In this document: piece after piece, positions 17,432 to 26,275 of the stretch | Position numbering within the stretch: position 1 is the first letter of the stretch | How the letters are laid out: each line of letters opens with the position of its first letter | Notes under the pieces: generated by a model | The model's database searches: none | The model's input: only the letters and a program-made list of their open reading frames with translations | What the model was told of the DNA's origin: nothing | Made by a program: the position numbers and the translations under genes | Assembly (NCBI RefSeq): GCF_039537985.1 | Contig: NZ_BAABBN010000004.1 | Location: 1,116,001-1,180,000, forward strand | Direction of reading: 5' to 3' | DNA from: Litoribacillus peritrichatus | GTDB taxonomy: Bacteria; Pseudomonadota; Gammaproteobacteria; Pseudomonadales; Litoribrevibacteraceae | DNA length: 64,000 nucleotides

Positions 17432-17707
17432 TTGAGCACTTTGCCTATCGACCATGAAAAGTTGGAAGAATATCGGACGTTAACGACGGTGTCAGGGGTG
17501 TACCTTGAGGTTTGGGCTCAGGTCTTGAAAGATAAAAGAATGAGAGATTCTTTGGCAGATTGCTTGGTACGCTTTTCTGAAAATGATACCGAATTCCTGA
17601 TTGATATAATTCGTCCTCGACCAACAAAAATTCTTGGTGGAGGAGATGGGCGCATTAAGGTTGATAAGAAAACCCGAGAAATCATTTTATTTACTTATGC
17701 CCGGTGA
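17432..17707 (+). CDS. Small hypothetical protein at the end of the T6SS cluster
   Basis: A 91-residue product with a TTG start at 17432 preceded by AGGAG at good spacing. It follows the previous gene after 18 bases. No domain was recognised; a basic C-terminal part (GGGDGRIKVDKKTREIILF) is visible. It may be another orphan immunity gene. Confidence 0.5.
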   Translation: MSTLPIDHEKLEEYRTLTTVSGVYLEVWAQVLKDKRMRDSLADCLVRFSENDTEFLIDIIRPRPTKILGGGDGRIKVDKKTREIILFTYAR

Positions 17708-17718
17708 ACTTCTGTTTT

Positions 17719-17739
17719 AAAAAAGGGCCATCCGTGGCC
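17719..17739 (-). terminator. Rho-independent terminator for the methyltransferase gene
   Basis: On the minus strand a GGCCA-CGGA-TGGCC hairpin is followed by a run of six Ts (As at 17719-17724). It lies 25 bases after the stop of the gene at 17764-18414 and between convergent genes. Confidence 0.65.
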
Positions 17740-17763
17740 AACACTATGGTATAACTGATGTGG

Positions 17764-18414
17764 TTAAGCTTCGGTTTTTTCTATGGCTTTCTCCTCTTCA
17801 TTAAATAATACGGGTGTTGCTTTCACTTCCATTTTTCTCTCCCAGGTGAATACAAACGCAGGGAGGAAGTTGATCAGAACAAGTTTGGTTTGAACCAGCG
17901 GGCCAAAAATTTCCTGCGCTAACCACCGAAACTGTTCTGCCTTAGCAAATTTGTACGAATGGAGGTATTGGAAGGTAATAAATTTAGTATTTTGGTGGCT
18001 GAGTTCTGCAATGGCCTCCAAAAAATGTTTTGTGGCTTGATCATCTTGGGTGTTGATTGGTCTGCCTGAGAATACATAATCCACTTTCTCCCAGTTTTTG
18101 TTGGTGATCAGTTGAGCGTAATCATCCGCTTTGCCTGTCTCAAACGTTGCAAAAGGCATGGTTTCTTTTAACAGGTCAGTAAAACCAGCGTCCTGTTCTA
18201 TTCCAAAATACTGTTCTTGTGAGGCCACTTTAGTCAGTAGCTGTCGAGATACGTTGCCTGTGCTTGGGTTGATTTCAAGTACTTTGTCTGTTCGGTTCAG
18301 TTCTACATTTTCTACCATTTTGCTTGCGAGGTTGTTGGATGCAGGAAAGGCGGTGCCGATAGATTTTGGATCATCCAATACGGATTTGATAAAAATGCTG
18401 TATTCGCCTGTCAT
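17764..18414 (-). CDS. PmtA-like SAM-dependent phospholipid methyltransferase homologue
   Basis: A 216-residue protein resembling the phospholipid N-methyltransferase/rRNA-dimethylase-like class I methyltransferases. The N-terminus (FIKSVLDDPKSIGTAFPASN) matches the PmtA opening, which is usually F-x-x-x-P-x-x-x-G-A-x-x-P-S-S. The SAM-binding loop reads VLEINPSTGNVSRQLL where the family has E-x-G-x-G-T-G, so the first glycines are missing and methyl-donor binding may be altered. A FITFQYLHS strand and a C-terminal PAFVFTWER complete the fold. Start supported by AGGAGA. Stands alone between convergent and divergent neighbours. Confidence 0.65.
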   Translation of the reverse strand: MTGEYSIFIKSVLDDPKSIGTAFPASNNLASKMVENVELNRTDKVLEINPSTGNVSRQLLTKVASQEQYFGIEQDAGFTDLLKETMPFATFETGKADDYAQLITNKNWEKVDYVFSGRPINTQDDQATKHFLEAIAELSHQNTKFITFQYLHSYKFAKAEQFRWLAQEIFGPLVQTKLVLINFLPAFVFTWERKMEVKATPVLFNEEEKAIEKTEA

Positions 18415-18544
18415 TTGTTGTCTCCTGTTTAATGTATGGAGTCAGTTTACAAAAGACTTAATAAACGCAAGATGGAGGGAGCATTAAATAAAGTTAATGG
18501 AACTGTCTCATGTTAGGATGCAGAAAAAACAGGGAGGTTAGGAC

Positions 18545-19411
18545 ATGGTTTGCCATCTGAAAAATGAAGTATTGAATGTGATTATCAAGCCTGAAGGGGC
18601 TGAGTTAACCAGCATTAAAGACAAAGCAGGGCATGAGTATTTGTGGCAGGCCGATCCGAGTGTATGGAGTCGTCATGCGCCAGTGCTGTTCCCGATTGTC
18701 GGTGCGCTTAAAAACGGTTCATATTGTTATGAAGGTACGGAGTATTCATTAAGTCAGCATGGTTTTGCCAGGGACAGTTTATTTACGGTCATCCGGGCGT
18801 CAGACCTGGAGGCGGAGTTCCAGTTAAAAAGTGATGCCCGGACCTTAACGAATTATCCATTTGAATTTGATTTTCGGGTGATCTACCGGCTCGAAGGGAG
18901 TCAGCTGATGACTCGATTTGAGGTTTATAATTTAGGTGATCGGGACATGTTGTTTTCAGTAGGCGGTCATCCAGCATTTAATTTGAATTGGCTAACAGGT
19001 GACTCCATCGATGATTATTATCTGGAGTTTGATCAGTCGGAGACGCTTAATGTTTGGCAACTTGAAGATTCGTTGTTGGCAGAAAATCCGAAACCGTTTT
19101 TAGACCAAGAAAGAATCATTCAGTTAAGTTCGTCTACCTTTGATCACGATGCATTAATTTTTCTGGAACATAACTCCGGCATTGTTTCCTTGTGTCATAA
19201 ACGGACTTCCCGGCGTATATCGGTGAATATCTCTGGTTTTCCTCATTTAGGTATATGGTCTAAACCGGGTGCGCCTTATGTTTGTATTGAACCCTGGCAG
19301 GGGCATGTAGACCCTACCGACCACAGTGGCCAATTTGAGGATAAGCCAGGAATCGTGCGGTTGTGTAAAGGGGGTCACTATAGCGCGGAGTTTTCAGTTA
19401 CTATTACCTAA
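18545..19411 (+). CDS. Aldose 1-epimerase family (LacX/YeaD-like) protein
   Basis: A 288-residue galactose-mutarotase-fold protein. It shows GAELTSIKDKAGHEYLWQ, then RHAPVLFPIVGALKNG (the family R-x-x-P-x-L-F-P-x-x-G block), QHGFARDSLF, and GGHPAFNL with the conserved His. The acidic catalytic region (GAPYVCIEPWQGHVDP) contains the expected Glu. It would interconvert sugar anomers or sugar phosphate anomers in the cytoplasm. It is monocistronic, with AGG upstream of the ATG. The substrate is not deducible. Confidence 0.85.
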   Translation: MVCHLKNEVLNVIIKPEGAELTSIKDKAGHEYLWQADPSVWSRHAPVLFPIVGALKNGSYCYEGTEYSLSQHGFARDSLFTVIRASDLEAEFQLKSDARTLTNYPFEFDFRVIYRLEGSQLMTRFEVYNLGDRDMLFSVGGHPAFNLNWLTGDSIDDYYLEFDQSETLNVWQLEDSLLAENPKPFLDQERIIQLSSSTFDHDALIFLEHNSGIVSLCHKRTSRRISVNISGFPHLGIWSKPGAPYVCIEPWQGHVDPTDHSGQFEDKPGIVRLCKGGHYSAEFSVTIT

Positions 19412-19418
19412 ATATCAC

Positions 19419-19943
19419 CTATTTAGCTTTTTCTATATTGTCGGCGTAGGCTCTTAATCCTGGGCCTACTTGTGGAATGACTTCCTTCGGGTTGATCTCT
19501 TCACCACACTCAGAGCAGCATGCCTGAATGGTCATTTTATGCTGACACTTGGTGTGCATATATTCTATGGGTGGCCCATCGCCGTTATCCATCCAGGTAT
19601 CTCCCCATTTGGCCAGAGACATCAAAACGGGATACAGCTCAACCCCTTTGCTTGTGAGCTTATATTCGTAGCGAAGCGGCTTTTCCTGATACGGAACTTT
19701 TCTCAGAACGCCATGTTCAACCAGTTTGGTTAATCGATCGGCCAAACGATGACGGGATAAACCGATGCTTTTTTGAAATTTATCAAAACGTTTTATGCCG
19801 ATAAAACAATCACGAAGAATTAAGAGTGTCCAGCGATCACCAAAAATGGAAAGGGCTCTTGCTACAGAGCATGGTAGTTCTTGAATTTCATCCCACTTCA
19901 TACAGTCAGTTGTCTCTTTGTTTATCTGTGATTGTGATGTCAT
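19419..19943 (-). CDS. HxlR-family transcriptional regulator
   Basis: A 174-residue winged-helix regulator of the HxlR type. The diagnostic segment runs from CSVARALSIFGDRWTLLILR through FDKFQKSIGLSRHRLADRL and the wing LRYEYKLTSKGVELYPVL. A C-terminal CxxxxxxCCSEC-like cysteine cluster (CQHKMTIQACCSEC) is present; such tails in HxlR proteins may bind metal or sense thiol stress (inference). Divergently transcribed from the molybdopterin oxidoreductase at 20084, which it probably controls through the palindrome between them. Confidence 0.9.
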   Translation of the reverse strand: MTSQSQINKETTDCMKWDEIQELPCSVARALSIFGDRWTLLILRDCFIGIKRFDKFQKSIGLSRHRLADRLTKLVEHGVLRKVPYQEKPLRYEYKLTSKGVELYPVLMSLAKWGDTWMDNGDGPPIEYMHTKCQHKMTIQACCSECGEEINPKEVIPQVGPGLRAYADNIEKAK

Positions 19944-19960
19944 CAGTATAGCTTTACAAA

Positions 19961-20006
19961 TTCCATTATGGAACTTACTATCAAGTGAGTTACAAAATGG
20001 AACTTA
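19961..20006. promoter_or_regulatory. Likely HxlR operator region
   Basis: In the space between the divergent genes lies a perfect palindrome TTCCATTATGGAA (19961-19973). Its right half is part of ATGGAACTTA, which recurs at 19997-20006, 29 bases away. Such repeated half-sites are expected for HxlR-type binding. No binding data are available. Confidence 0.5.
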
Positions 20007-20083
20007 TATTTGGCTGTGATTTGAACAAAAGAAAAATATAAAAATGAGATCGCTTGTAAGTGGATTCTGGAGGAGAGATGGAC

Positions 20084-22444
20084 ATGACTGGTATTCAACA
20101 CAAAGATATTCAAAATAAAGACATTCCAAATAAAGACAGTCTCAGGACTAAGGCGGATGAGGGGGCGTGGAAGTCAACAGCTTGTATGTTGTGCAGTATC
20201 GGTTGCTCTATCGAGGTTCAGGTAGAAGGACAGACGTTAAAGAAAATTCGTGGTGATAAGGCGTCAGGCTCCTCCGAAGGATACATTTGCCAAAAAGCGG
20301 CTCGTTTGGATCACTATCAAAACCATACCGAACGCCTCACTAAACCGCTCCGTAAGAATGCGGAAGGACGTTTTGATGAAGTTGAATGGGATGAGGTGAT
20401 CCCTGAAATTGCGCAGAAGCTACGAGCTATTAGAGATCAGCACGGTGGGCATGCCTTTGCCTACTATGGTGGTGGCGGTCAGGGTAACCATTTAGGTGGG
20501 ACTTACAGCTCTTCTTTAAATGCGGCTTTGGGAACACCTTACGTTTACAGTGCGCTTGCCCAAGAAAAGACGGGTGATTTCTGGATTAATGGAAAACTGT
20601 TTGGGCGACAAAATTGTTACGCTGCGGAAGGCATGGAGCACGCCGACTATACCATTGTCCTAGGTGCGAACCCTTGGGCTGCTCACGGTGTGCCCAAAAC
20701 ACGAGACGTGCTTAAAGACTATAAGAAAAACCCAAATCGAACTATGGTGGTGATTGATCCCCGACTCAGTGAAACCGCTAAAATGGCGGATATTCATTTG
20801 GCGGTAAAGCCTGGACGGGATGCTTTTTTGTTGTCTGCAATCATAGCCATTATTTTGCAGGAAGGCTTGGAAAATACGGACTTCATTGCAAAGCATACAA
20901 CAGGTTTTGAACAGGTAAGACAGCAGTTTCTGAATATTCCTCTTGAGCGATACGCAGAGCTTTCGGGAGTGGGTCCAGACCAGATTAAAGAAGTGGCCAT
21001 TGGGTTTGCACAAGCGAACACAGCCACAGTTCAGGCCGACTTGGGGATACAGCAGAGTCTTCACAGTACGTTAAATTCCTACCTGGAGAAATTGCTGTTC
21101 TTAATCACGGGGAATTTCAATAAAAAAGGCGGCAACCATTTGGTGTCTCAGTTTGCCCCGATCATTGGTCATTCAAAAGAACCTGAAGAGGGCGGTGTTG
21201 TGACCAGAGTGACGGGAATGAAAGGCATCAGTAAACTTTTCCCGCCAAACGTGTTGCCTCAGGAAATCAGCACAGATCACCCTGATCGAATTCGGGCATT
21301 GATTGTGGACAGTGCCAACCCGGTAATGTCTGGTGCGGATACTCGGGCCTATAAACAGGCGTTTGAAGATTTGGAAGTGTCGGTTGTGATTGATGTGGCA
21401 CTGACCGAAACTGCCCGGGCTGCCGATTATGTCTTGCCTGCGTCCAGCCAGTTCGAGAAAACGGAATGTGCGTTTTTTACCTTCGGATTCCCAACGTCTT
21501 ATTTCCATTTGAGAAAACCTGTTGTGAGGCCTCAAGGTGATACTTTGCCAGAGGCTGAAATCTACCGACGCTTGGTGGTTGCGTTGGGTGAAATTCCGGA
21601 TGAATTTCCTAAATTGGAGCGTATTGCCAAGCTGGATCGCAAATTTCAGTTTGGACGGCTATTTCCTGCTGCGTTGGCGGCAACTTTGAAAGTGAATCCA
21701 GAATGGATGCCTTACCTTCCCGTTATTTTATACGCGACGTTAGGAAAGGCTTTGCCGCAAGATTTGTCATCGGCAGCAACTCTCTGGGGAGTTTGTCAGT
21801 TTTATGCGGGTCGATTCAGTGATCAAGTCGCCGCAACAGGGGTAGAAGGGAAAGGGTATACATTAGGCAATAATTTATTTAATAAAATACTGGCATCGGA
21901 TAAGCCCGTTCCTCTGGCAACGTTTGACTATCAAGATACTTGGAAGATGATGAAAACCAAGGATAAGAAAGTCCATCTTTATATTTCAGAAATGGATGAT
22001 GCTTTGGATCAGCTCAAGCAAGAAGCTCAAGAATTAGCAGAGGAGTCCAATAATGAGGCGTATCCGTTTATTTTAATGGCGGGTGAGCGTCGCTCCTATA
22101 ATGCAAACCAGATATTCAGAACACCTGACTGGCGAAAAACCGATAAAGATGGAGGCATGAGAATTCACCCCAAAGATTTGGTGTTGTTAGGTCTGGATGA
22201 TGGTCAGCAAGCAATTTGTCGTTCTGAAACCGGTAAGGTTGAAGTCTCACTTATGAGTGATGACAGTGTCCAGCGGGGGATGGTGACTTTGCCACATGGC
22301 TACGGCATGTTGTACACGGATGCGTCTGGCGAACTCAAGCAAAATGGCCCGGCCATTAATGAACTCACCTCCATGAACCATTGTGACCCGATTGCCAAAA
22401 CGCCTTATCATAAGCATGTGAATGTTGCGATTGAGTCTGTGTGA
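20084..22444 (+). CDS. Molybdopterin-dependent oxidoreductase (formate dehydrogenase/nitrate reductase-like)
   Basis: A 786-residue cytoplasmic protein of the DMSO reductase superfamily. GGAGGAG at 20069-20075 suits the ATG at 20084 better than those at 20060 or 20078. Cys34, Cys37, Cys41 and Cys69 form a CX2CX3CX27C site for one 4Fe-4S cluster. Mo-bis-MGD-binding segments follow (YYGGGGQGNH, EHADYTIVLGANPWAAHG, VVIDPRLSETAKMADIHL, GNFNKKGGN), and the C-terminal dinucleotide domain ends with ADYVLPASSQFEKTE, RIHPKDL and HGYG. Cys in GRQNCYAAEG is the likely Mo ligand. No Tat signal and no partner subunit gene are adjacent. The N-terminus has NKDI-type mini repeats. The substrate is unknown. 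Confidence 0.88.
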   Translation: MTGIQHKDIQNKDIPNKDSLRTKADEGAWKSTACMLCSIGCSIEVQVEGQTLKKIRGDKASGSSEGYICQKAARLDHYQNHTERLTKPLRKNAEGRFDEVEWDEVIPEIAQKLRAIRDQHGGHAFAYYGGGGQGNHLGGTYSSSLNAALGTPYVYSALAQEKTGDFWINGKLFGRQNCYAAEGMEHADYTIVLGANPWAAHGVPKTRDVLKDYKKNPNRTMVVIDPRLSETAKMADIHLAVKPGRDAFLLSAIIAIILQEGLENTDFIAKHTTGFEQVRQQFLNIPLERYAELSGVGPDQIKEVAIGFAQANTATVQADLGIQQSLHSTLNSYLEKLLFLITGNFNKKGGNHLVSQFAPIIGHSKEPEEGGVVTRVTGMKGISKLFPPNVLPQEISTDHPDRIRALIVDSANPVMSGADTRAYKQAFEDLEVSVVIDVALTETARAADYVLPASSQFEKTECAFFTFGFPTSYFHLRKPVVRPQGDTLPEAEIYRRLVVALGEIPDEFPKLERIAKLDRKFQFGRLFPAALAATLKVNPEWMPYLPVILYATLGKALPQDLSSAATLWGVCQFYAGRFSDQVAATGVEGKGYTLGNNLFNKILASDKPVPLATFDYQDTWKMMKTKDKKVHLYISEMDDALDQLKQEAQELAEESNNEAYPFILMAGERRSYNANQIFRTPDWRKTDKDGGMRIHPKDLVLLGLDDGQQAICRSETGKVEVSLMSDDSVQRGMVTLPHGYGMLYTDASGELKQNGPAINELTSMNHCDPIAKTPYHKHVNVAIESV

Positions 22445-22458
22445 GTTCTGAATTGGGA

Positions 22459-22500
22459 GCCAAACGGTTTTTAATTTAAAAAGTTTATCAGTCGTTTGGC
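22459..22500. terminator. Hairpin between convergent genes
   Basis: GCCAAACG (22459-22466) pairs with CGTTTGGC (22493-22500) around an AT-rich loop, just after the oxidoreductase stop and overlapping the 3' end of the LysR pseudogene. It may stop transcription from the left. Confidence 0.35.
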
Positions 22501-23339
22501 GTTACTTGAATCAGATATATTCTGTGGCCAAACGGCATAAACTGGAATCGGTTCTACTTGCCAGTCGGGCAGCAGTTCCACCAAAGTCCGGTCTTTTATG
22601 TAGTGTTCGACCAGATAATCCGGCGGAGTTGCTAAGCCTAAGCCCGCCACACAAAATTGGCACATGGCTTCTACATTGTCGACGCAAAGTTTGCCCAACG
22701 TTTTAAGGGTTTGCTTTTCACCTGATACATGAGTAATGGTCCGTTTGCGAGAGAGTTGGTTCAGCTGAACCCAGCTGAACTTTTTAAGTTCGTCCGGGCT
22801 TTTGGGGTAAGCAATCGCGTCAAAGAGGGAGGGGGCTGCAACTAACTTTCTGAATATTTGCGCTACTTTCTTTGCCTTCAGACTGCTGTCTTCCATTGCT
22901 CCAACTCGCAGAGCCAAGTCAAAACCTTCAGCGATTAAATCATCCCTTGAGTCAGAAAAGTGGATGCTTAGTTCAATATCGGGGTAGGCTTTGTGAAATT
23001 CTGCAATTTGTTGATTCACAGGGGCGCGTGCTAAAACCGCTGCTAAAGCGATTTTTAAGTGTCCTGAAGGTGTTTCTGTTTTCCTGAAACTTGCTCAATC
23101 CCTGTTTTGGCGGCTGAAACCATGAGCTGGGCTTGCTTATAAAGGCTTTCGCCCTCAGAGGTGAGTGTGAGTTTACGCGTTGATCGGTACAGCAGTGCTG
23201 TTCCTAAGCGTGCTTCTAATTGGGATATTTGATAACTGACGACCGATGGCGACAACCCCAAAGTCGTTGCCGCTGCTCGGAAAGATCCGTGCTTGGCGGT
23301 TTCGGCGAAAACAGCGATGGCTTTAAGATCATTAATCAT
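22471..23339 (-). pseudogene. LysR-family regulator interrupted by a one-base frameshift
   Basis: The HTH half (23339 down to 23055: AVFAETAKHGSFRAAATTLG, then LSPSVVSYQISQLEARLG) and the substrate-binding half (from about 23080 down to 22471, ending near SNAKRLINFLN) are in different frames. The frames meet at a run of four Ts (23079-23082; GGAAAACAG on the minus strand). Adding one A restores V-S-G-K-T-E-T-P-S-G-H-L-K-I-A-L, the normal LysR linker. Together the halves give a full-length LysR of about 290 residues. It is divergent from the LysE gene, a usual pairing for LysR regulators of amino-acid exporters. It is either a true recent mutation or a homopolymer error. Confidence 0.85.
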
Positions 23340-23432
23340 AATTAAAGATTATAGAACAATGAAATTAAATAATGCTATCTAATTAACTAATAAAGCCTGG
23401 ATTACACTGCTCAGAAACGAATGGGAAGAAGT

Positions 23433-24044
23433 ATGAGCGTATATTTAGCGATGGGGTTGTTTGCTTTATCAATGTCGATTTCACCGGGGCCTGTGAATTT
23501 TATTACATTTTCGTCTGGTATGAATTCTGGTTTAAGGGCTTCAATGGGCTTCGTTTCTGGAGCGACGTTGGGGTTTACCGGGCTTTTAATGGTGGTCGGG
23601 TTTGGTTTGACGGCGGTTCCTTGGGAAAGCAGTGACTTATATTTAAGTATGAGTATTTTGGGGGCGAGCGTTATTGGTTACATTGGCTATCAAATTTTCT
23701 CTTCAAATAGTGATATAAACCCTTCAGGTCAAGGCGATACGGTAAGAGCCAGCAAACCTTCATTTTGGCAGGGCGTTCTTCTGCAATGGCTAAACCCTAA
23801 GGCTTGGGCTGCGTGTGTTGCAGGTGTGTCTGCATTTAATCTAAACAGCTCTGCGTCTCAGCTTATGGTGTTTATTCTGGTGTATTTCTTTGTATGTTAT
23901 TGCTCAATTGCTGGTTGGGCATACGCTGGAAGTCGTGTCAGGGATTGGGTGAAAGCACCTCAAGCGCTCTCTGTTTTAAATATGTCGATGGGAATTTGTT
24001 TGATGGGCGTCTCGATTTACTTACTTTTAATGGCGTTTTTTTAA
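23433..24044 (+). CDS. LysE/RhtB-family amino-acid exporter
   Basis: An inner-membrane exporter of about 203 residues, with around six hydrophobic helices. The N-terminal FALSMSISPGPVNFITFSSG is the LysE/RhtB signature (S-P-G-P), and QWLNPKAWAA is the second conserved block (N-P-K). The start at 23433 is preferred to 23421 because GGAAGAAG lies between them. The substrate would be an amino acid or derivative. Control by the divergent LysR gene is expected, but that gene appears frameshifted. Confidence 0.85.
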   Translation: MSVYLAMGLFALSMSISPGPVNFITFSSGMNSGLRASMGFVSGATLGFTGLLMVVGFGLTAVPWESSDLYLSMSILGASVIGYIGYQIFSSNSDINPSGQGDTVRASKPSFWQGVLLQWLNPKAWAACVAGVSAFNLNSSASQLMVFILVYFFVCYCSIAGWAYAGSRVRDWVKAPQALSVLNMSMGICLMGVSIYLLLMAFF

Positions 24045-24090
24045 ACAGCGAAGTACATTGTGTCTCATAGCTTGAGGGGATGACCAAACT

Positions 24091-24570
24091 ATGAGATATG
24101 AAGGGTATTTAAAGGATCTAAATCGCATTCATACGTCAGAAATTTACGGCGCTGCTGTTTTCAGGGCCGCAGCGTCTGTGACTTTGAACAAAACCATGCG
24201 AGCTAAGTGGAAGCTGTTATACGAGCTTGAGGTTCAAACTCTTAAGCGGTTTCATGCTTACATGGTTGAGACCAACCAAAAAATTCTTTTTACTTGGGGG
24301 TGGTCATTACGAGGTCACGCCGAAGGCATTGTGCTCGGTCTTTTACCTTGGGAGATTGCGATGCGAATGCTGGCTGACGGCACAGAATCCTACCAACAAA
24401 CCTTTGCGCGCCTGAAGAAACACAGCGTACCTGAAGATGAAGGTTTTTTTGATTACGTCTATGCTCATGAAAAAGCCATAGAGGCCTTTGCTTTGAAGGA
24501 ATTATCCTTTGAAAAAGAGAGCACTTTAGTGTTGAATGCCCTCCTTAATAACGAGGGCGTTTCTGATTAA
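24091..24570 (+). CDS. Ferritin-like helical protein
   Basis: A 159-residue all-helical protein. Acidic residues are spaced as in ferritin-like di-iron proteins: HTSEIYGAAVFRAAA (helix 1), LYELEVQTLKRFH (E-x-x-x-x-x-x-F-H, helix 2) and YAHEKAIEAFA (helix 4). This suggests a four-helix bundle with a di-metal site, but the assignment rests on pattern only. No signal peptide. It lies 46 bases after the LysE gene on the same strand. Confidence 0.5.
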   Translation: MRYEGYLKDLNRIHTSEIYGAAVFRAAASVTLNKTMRAKWKLLYELEVQTLKRFHAYMVETNQKILFTWGWSLRGHAEGIVLGLLPWEIAMRMLADGTESYQQTFARLKKHSVPEDEGFFDYVYAHEKAIEAFALKELSFEKESTLVLNALLNNEGVSD

Positions 24571-24610
24571 GTCCTTTTAACGCTTTTTTCATTATTTTAT
24601 TGAGTTTTTA

Positions 24611-26041
24611 ATGAACGTCTTTGGTAATTCAACCTCATATGCGGGCTTTATCTCGCTTTTGAGATGCATTTTTGTCCTGGTTTTTGGGTTGGTGTTTCAT
24701 TTAACTGCGAAAGCAGATGATTTCCGTATTTTATCTTTGGATTTGCCTGAAAATGTCTGGGCGCTGGGGTTTGCACAAACCCTGAGAACGTCGGTGTATG
24801 AAGGTGAGTCAACGGATCAGGACCTACTGCCGGTATTCGCATACAAAGGAAAGCACGGTTATATATTAGGCCCGGAGGCTGGGCTGCACTTGTACAAAGA
24901 CTCTGATTGGAGAGTCGACTTGTTTGCCGCTTATCGGTTTTCCGGCTTCGATAAAGATGAAAACTCTGCGCTTGAGGGCATGTCTGCGGATGACAGTCTC
25001 GATGGCGGTATTAAGTTTTTTTGGCAACGAGGAGACTTTGAAGCGATCGCCAGTTGGCGAATGGACGTCAGTGAAAGGCACGAAGGGGACGAAGCTCAAT
25101 TTGAGTTTGGTTATTTATTTACTTCAGAAAGCTGGAAGTTGCGCCCGTGGATAGGGGCGAAATGGCAAAACTCCGATCTTGTAAATTATTATTTTGGGGT
25201 CAGTGAAAAAGAAGCAACGCCAGATCGAGAAGAAACGGTTCTGAGTGACCATTGGCAAGCCGGATTGGGTATTGATACCTCTTATCGCGTTGATAATAAT
25301 TCGGTTTTTTCATTTTCGTTGTCTGAAATGCGTTTGGATACAGACATAGCTCACAGCTCAATCGTTGAAGAGCAATACATGTTCAAGGCCATTTTGAGTT
25401 ACCAATATCAATTTGTTGAGGGTAGTGGTGGTAGCAGTGTTGATTTTTCAAATGATTTTTTTGAGGGCGACTGGTTTTATCGGGTTGCCGGAGGCTTGGC
25501 CACCGAAGAATCCTTTAACAAAATTATTCGGGGGCGTATAAATTTTGAAGAAAGAAATACAGGAATCACCAGTGTATTTGTAGGTAAAAAGCTGACGGAT
25601 GAGTTCTTTTCTCTGCCCATCGAAATTTACCTAAAAGGCGGGCTGGTTCGACACTTTGAGCAAGGAACCCAACCGGATTTTTGGGAATACGTTACTGCTT
25701 TTAAAGGCTATTACAGCGGCTTTCCATGGTCTGATCGAATTGAGACCCGTTTAGGTTTTGCTGAGGGCGTTTCTTATGTGGAACGGATTCCAATCATTGA
25801 ACTCGAAAATGTTGAAAGTAAGAACCCTTCTGCTTCGCATTTGTTGAATTACCTGGATTTCAGCATTGATGTAAATCTTGGGGATGTATTCAGCAAACCT
25901 TCGTGGAAATCTTGTTATGGTGGCTTTTCGATACACCATCGTTCGGGAATTTTTGCCAGTGCCGATGCGTTTGGTAATGTGGATGGCGGATCAAACTACA
26001 ATACGCTTTATATCGAGTGTCAGTTCGAAAATAAACTTTGA
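24611..26041 (+). CDS. Outer-membrane protein with MipA/OmpV-like and second barrel halves
   Basis: A 476-residue exported protein. The signal peptide ends near FHLTAKA-D. Residues 37-270 resemble MipA/OmpV barrels: repeated amphipathic strands, YILGPEAGLHLYKDSDWRVD, AYRFSGF, and a closing YQYQF. A GSGGSS linker follows, then a second beta-rich part (285-476) with FSIHHRSGIFASADAFGNVD, GGSNY, and a C-terminal strand ending in phenylalanine-rich ECQFENKL. The HHRSG segment recalls lipid A deacylase-like barrels, but the family is not certain. Two barrel-like halves in one chain are unusual. Confidence 0.65.
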   Translation: MNVFGNSTSYAGFISLLRCIFVLVFGLVFHLTAKADDFRILSLDLPENVWALGFAQTLRTSVYEGESTDQDLLPVFAYKGKHGYILGPEAGLHLYKDSDWRVDLFAAYRFSGFDKDENSALEGMSADDSLDGGIKFFWQRGDFEAIASWRMDVSERHEGDEAQFEFGYLFTSESWKLRPWIGAKWQNSDLVNYYFGVSEKEATPDREETVLSDHWQAGLGIDTSYRVDNNSVFSFSLSEMRLDTDIAHSSIVEEQYMFKAILSYQYQFVEGSGGSSVDFSNDFFEGDWFYRVAGGLATEESFNKIIRGRINFEERNTGITSVFVGKKLTDEFFSLPIEIYLKGGLVRHFEQGTQPDFWEYVTAFKGYYSGFPWSDRIETRLGFAEGVSYVERIPIIELENVESKNPSASHLLNYLDFSIDVNLGDVFSKPSWKSCYGGFSIHHRSGIFASADAFGNVDGGSNYNTLYIECQFENKL

Positions 26042-26275
26042 ATAAAATAAAAAATCAAGGTTATTTTCGTGTGAGCTACTCCCAAGTTGAACTTTTACTT
26101 GAAAATACTATCTATTGTTCCAGATGCGCATGAGATAACTCAGAAATAATACTGAGATTCAGAACGGCGCACTTGGCACACACTTATCATCTACAATGAC
26201 AACATACGGTTAAATAACCCGACTTGATAACTGGTAGATGGTGTAACACATCATAGTTTTATATCGAGTATCAAA

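Noticed and set aside
26170..26190. Possible sigma-54 promoter (TGGCAC) upstream of the YHS gene
   Set aside because: The GC element at the correct distance is missing.
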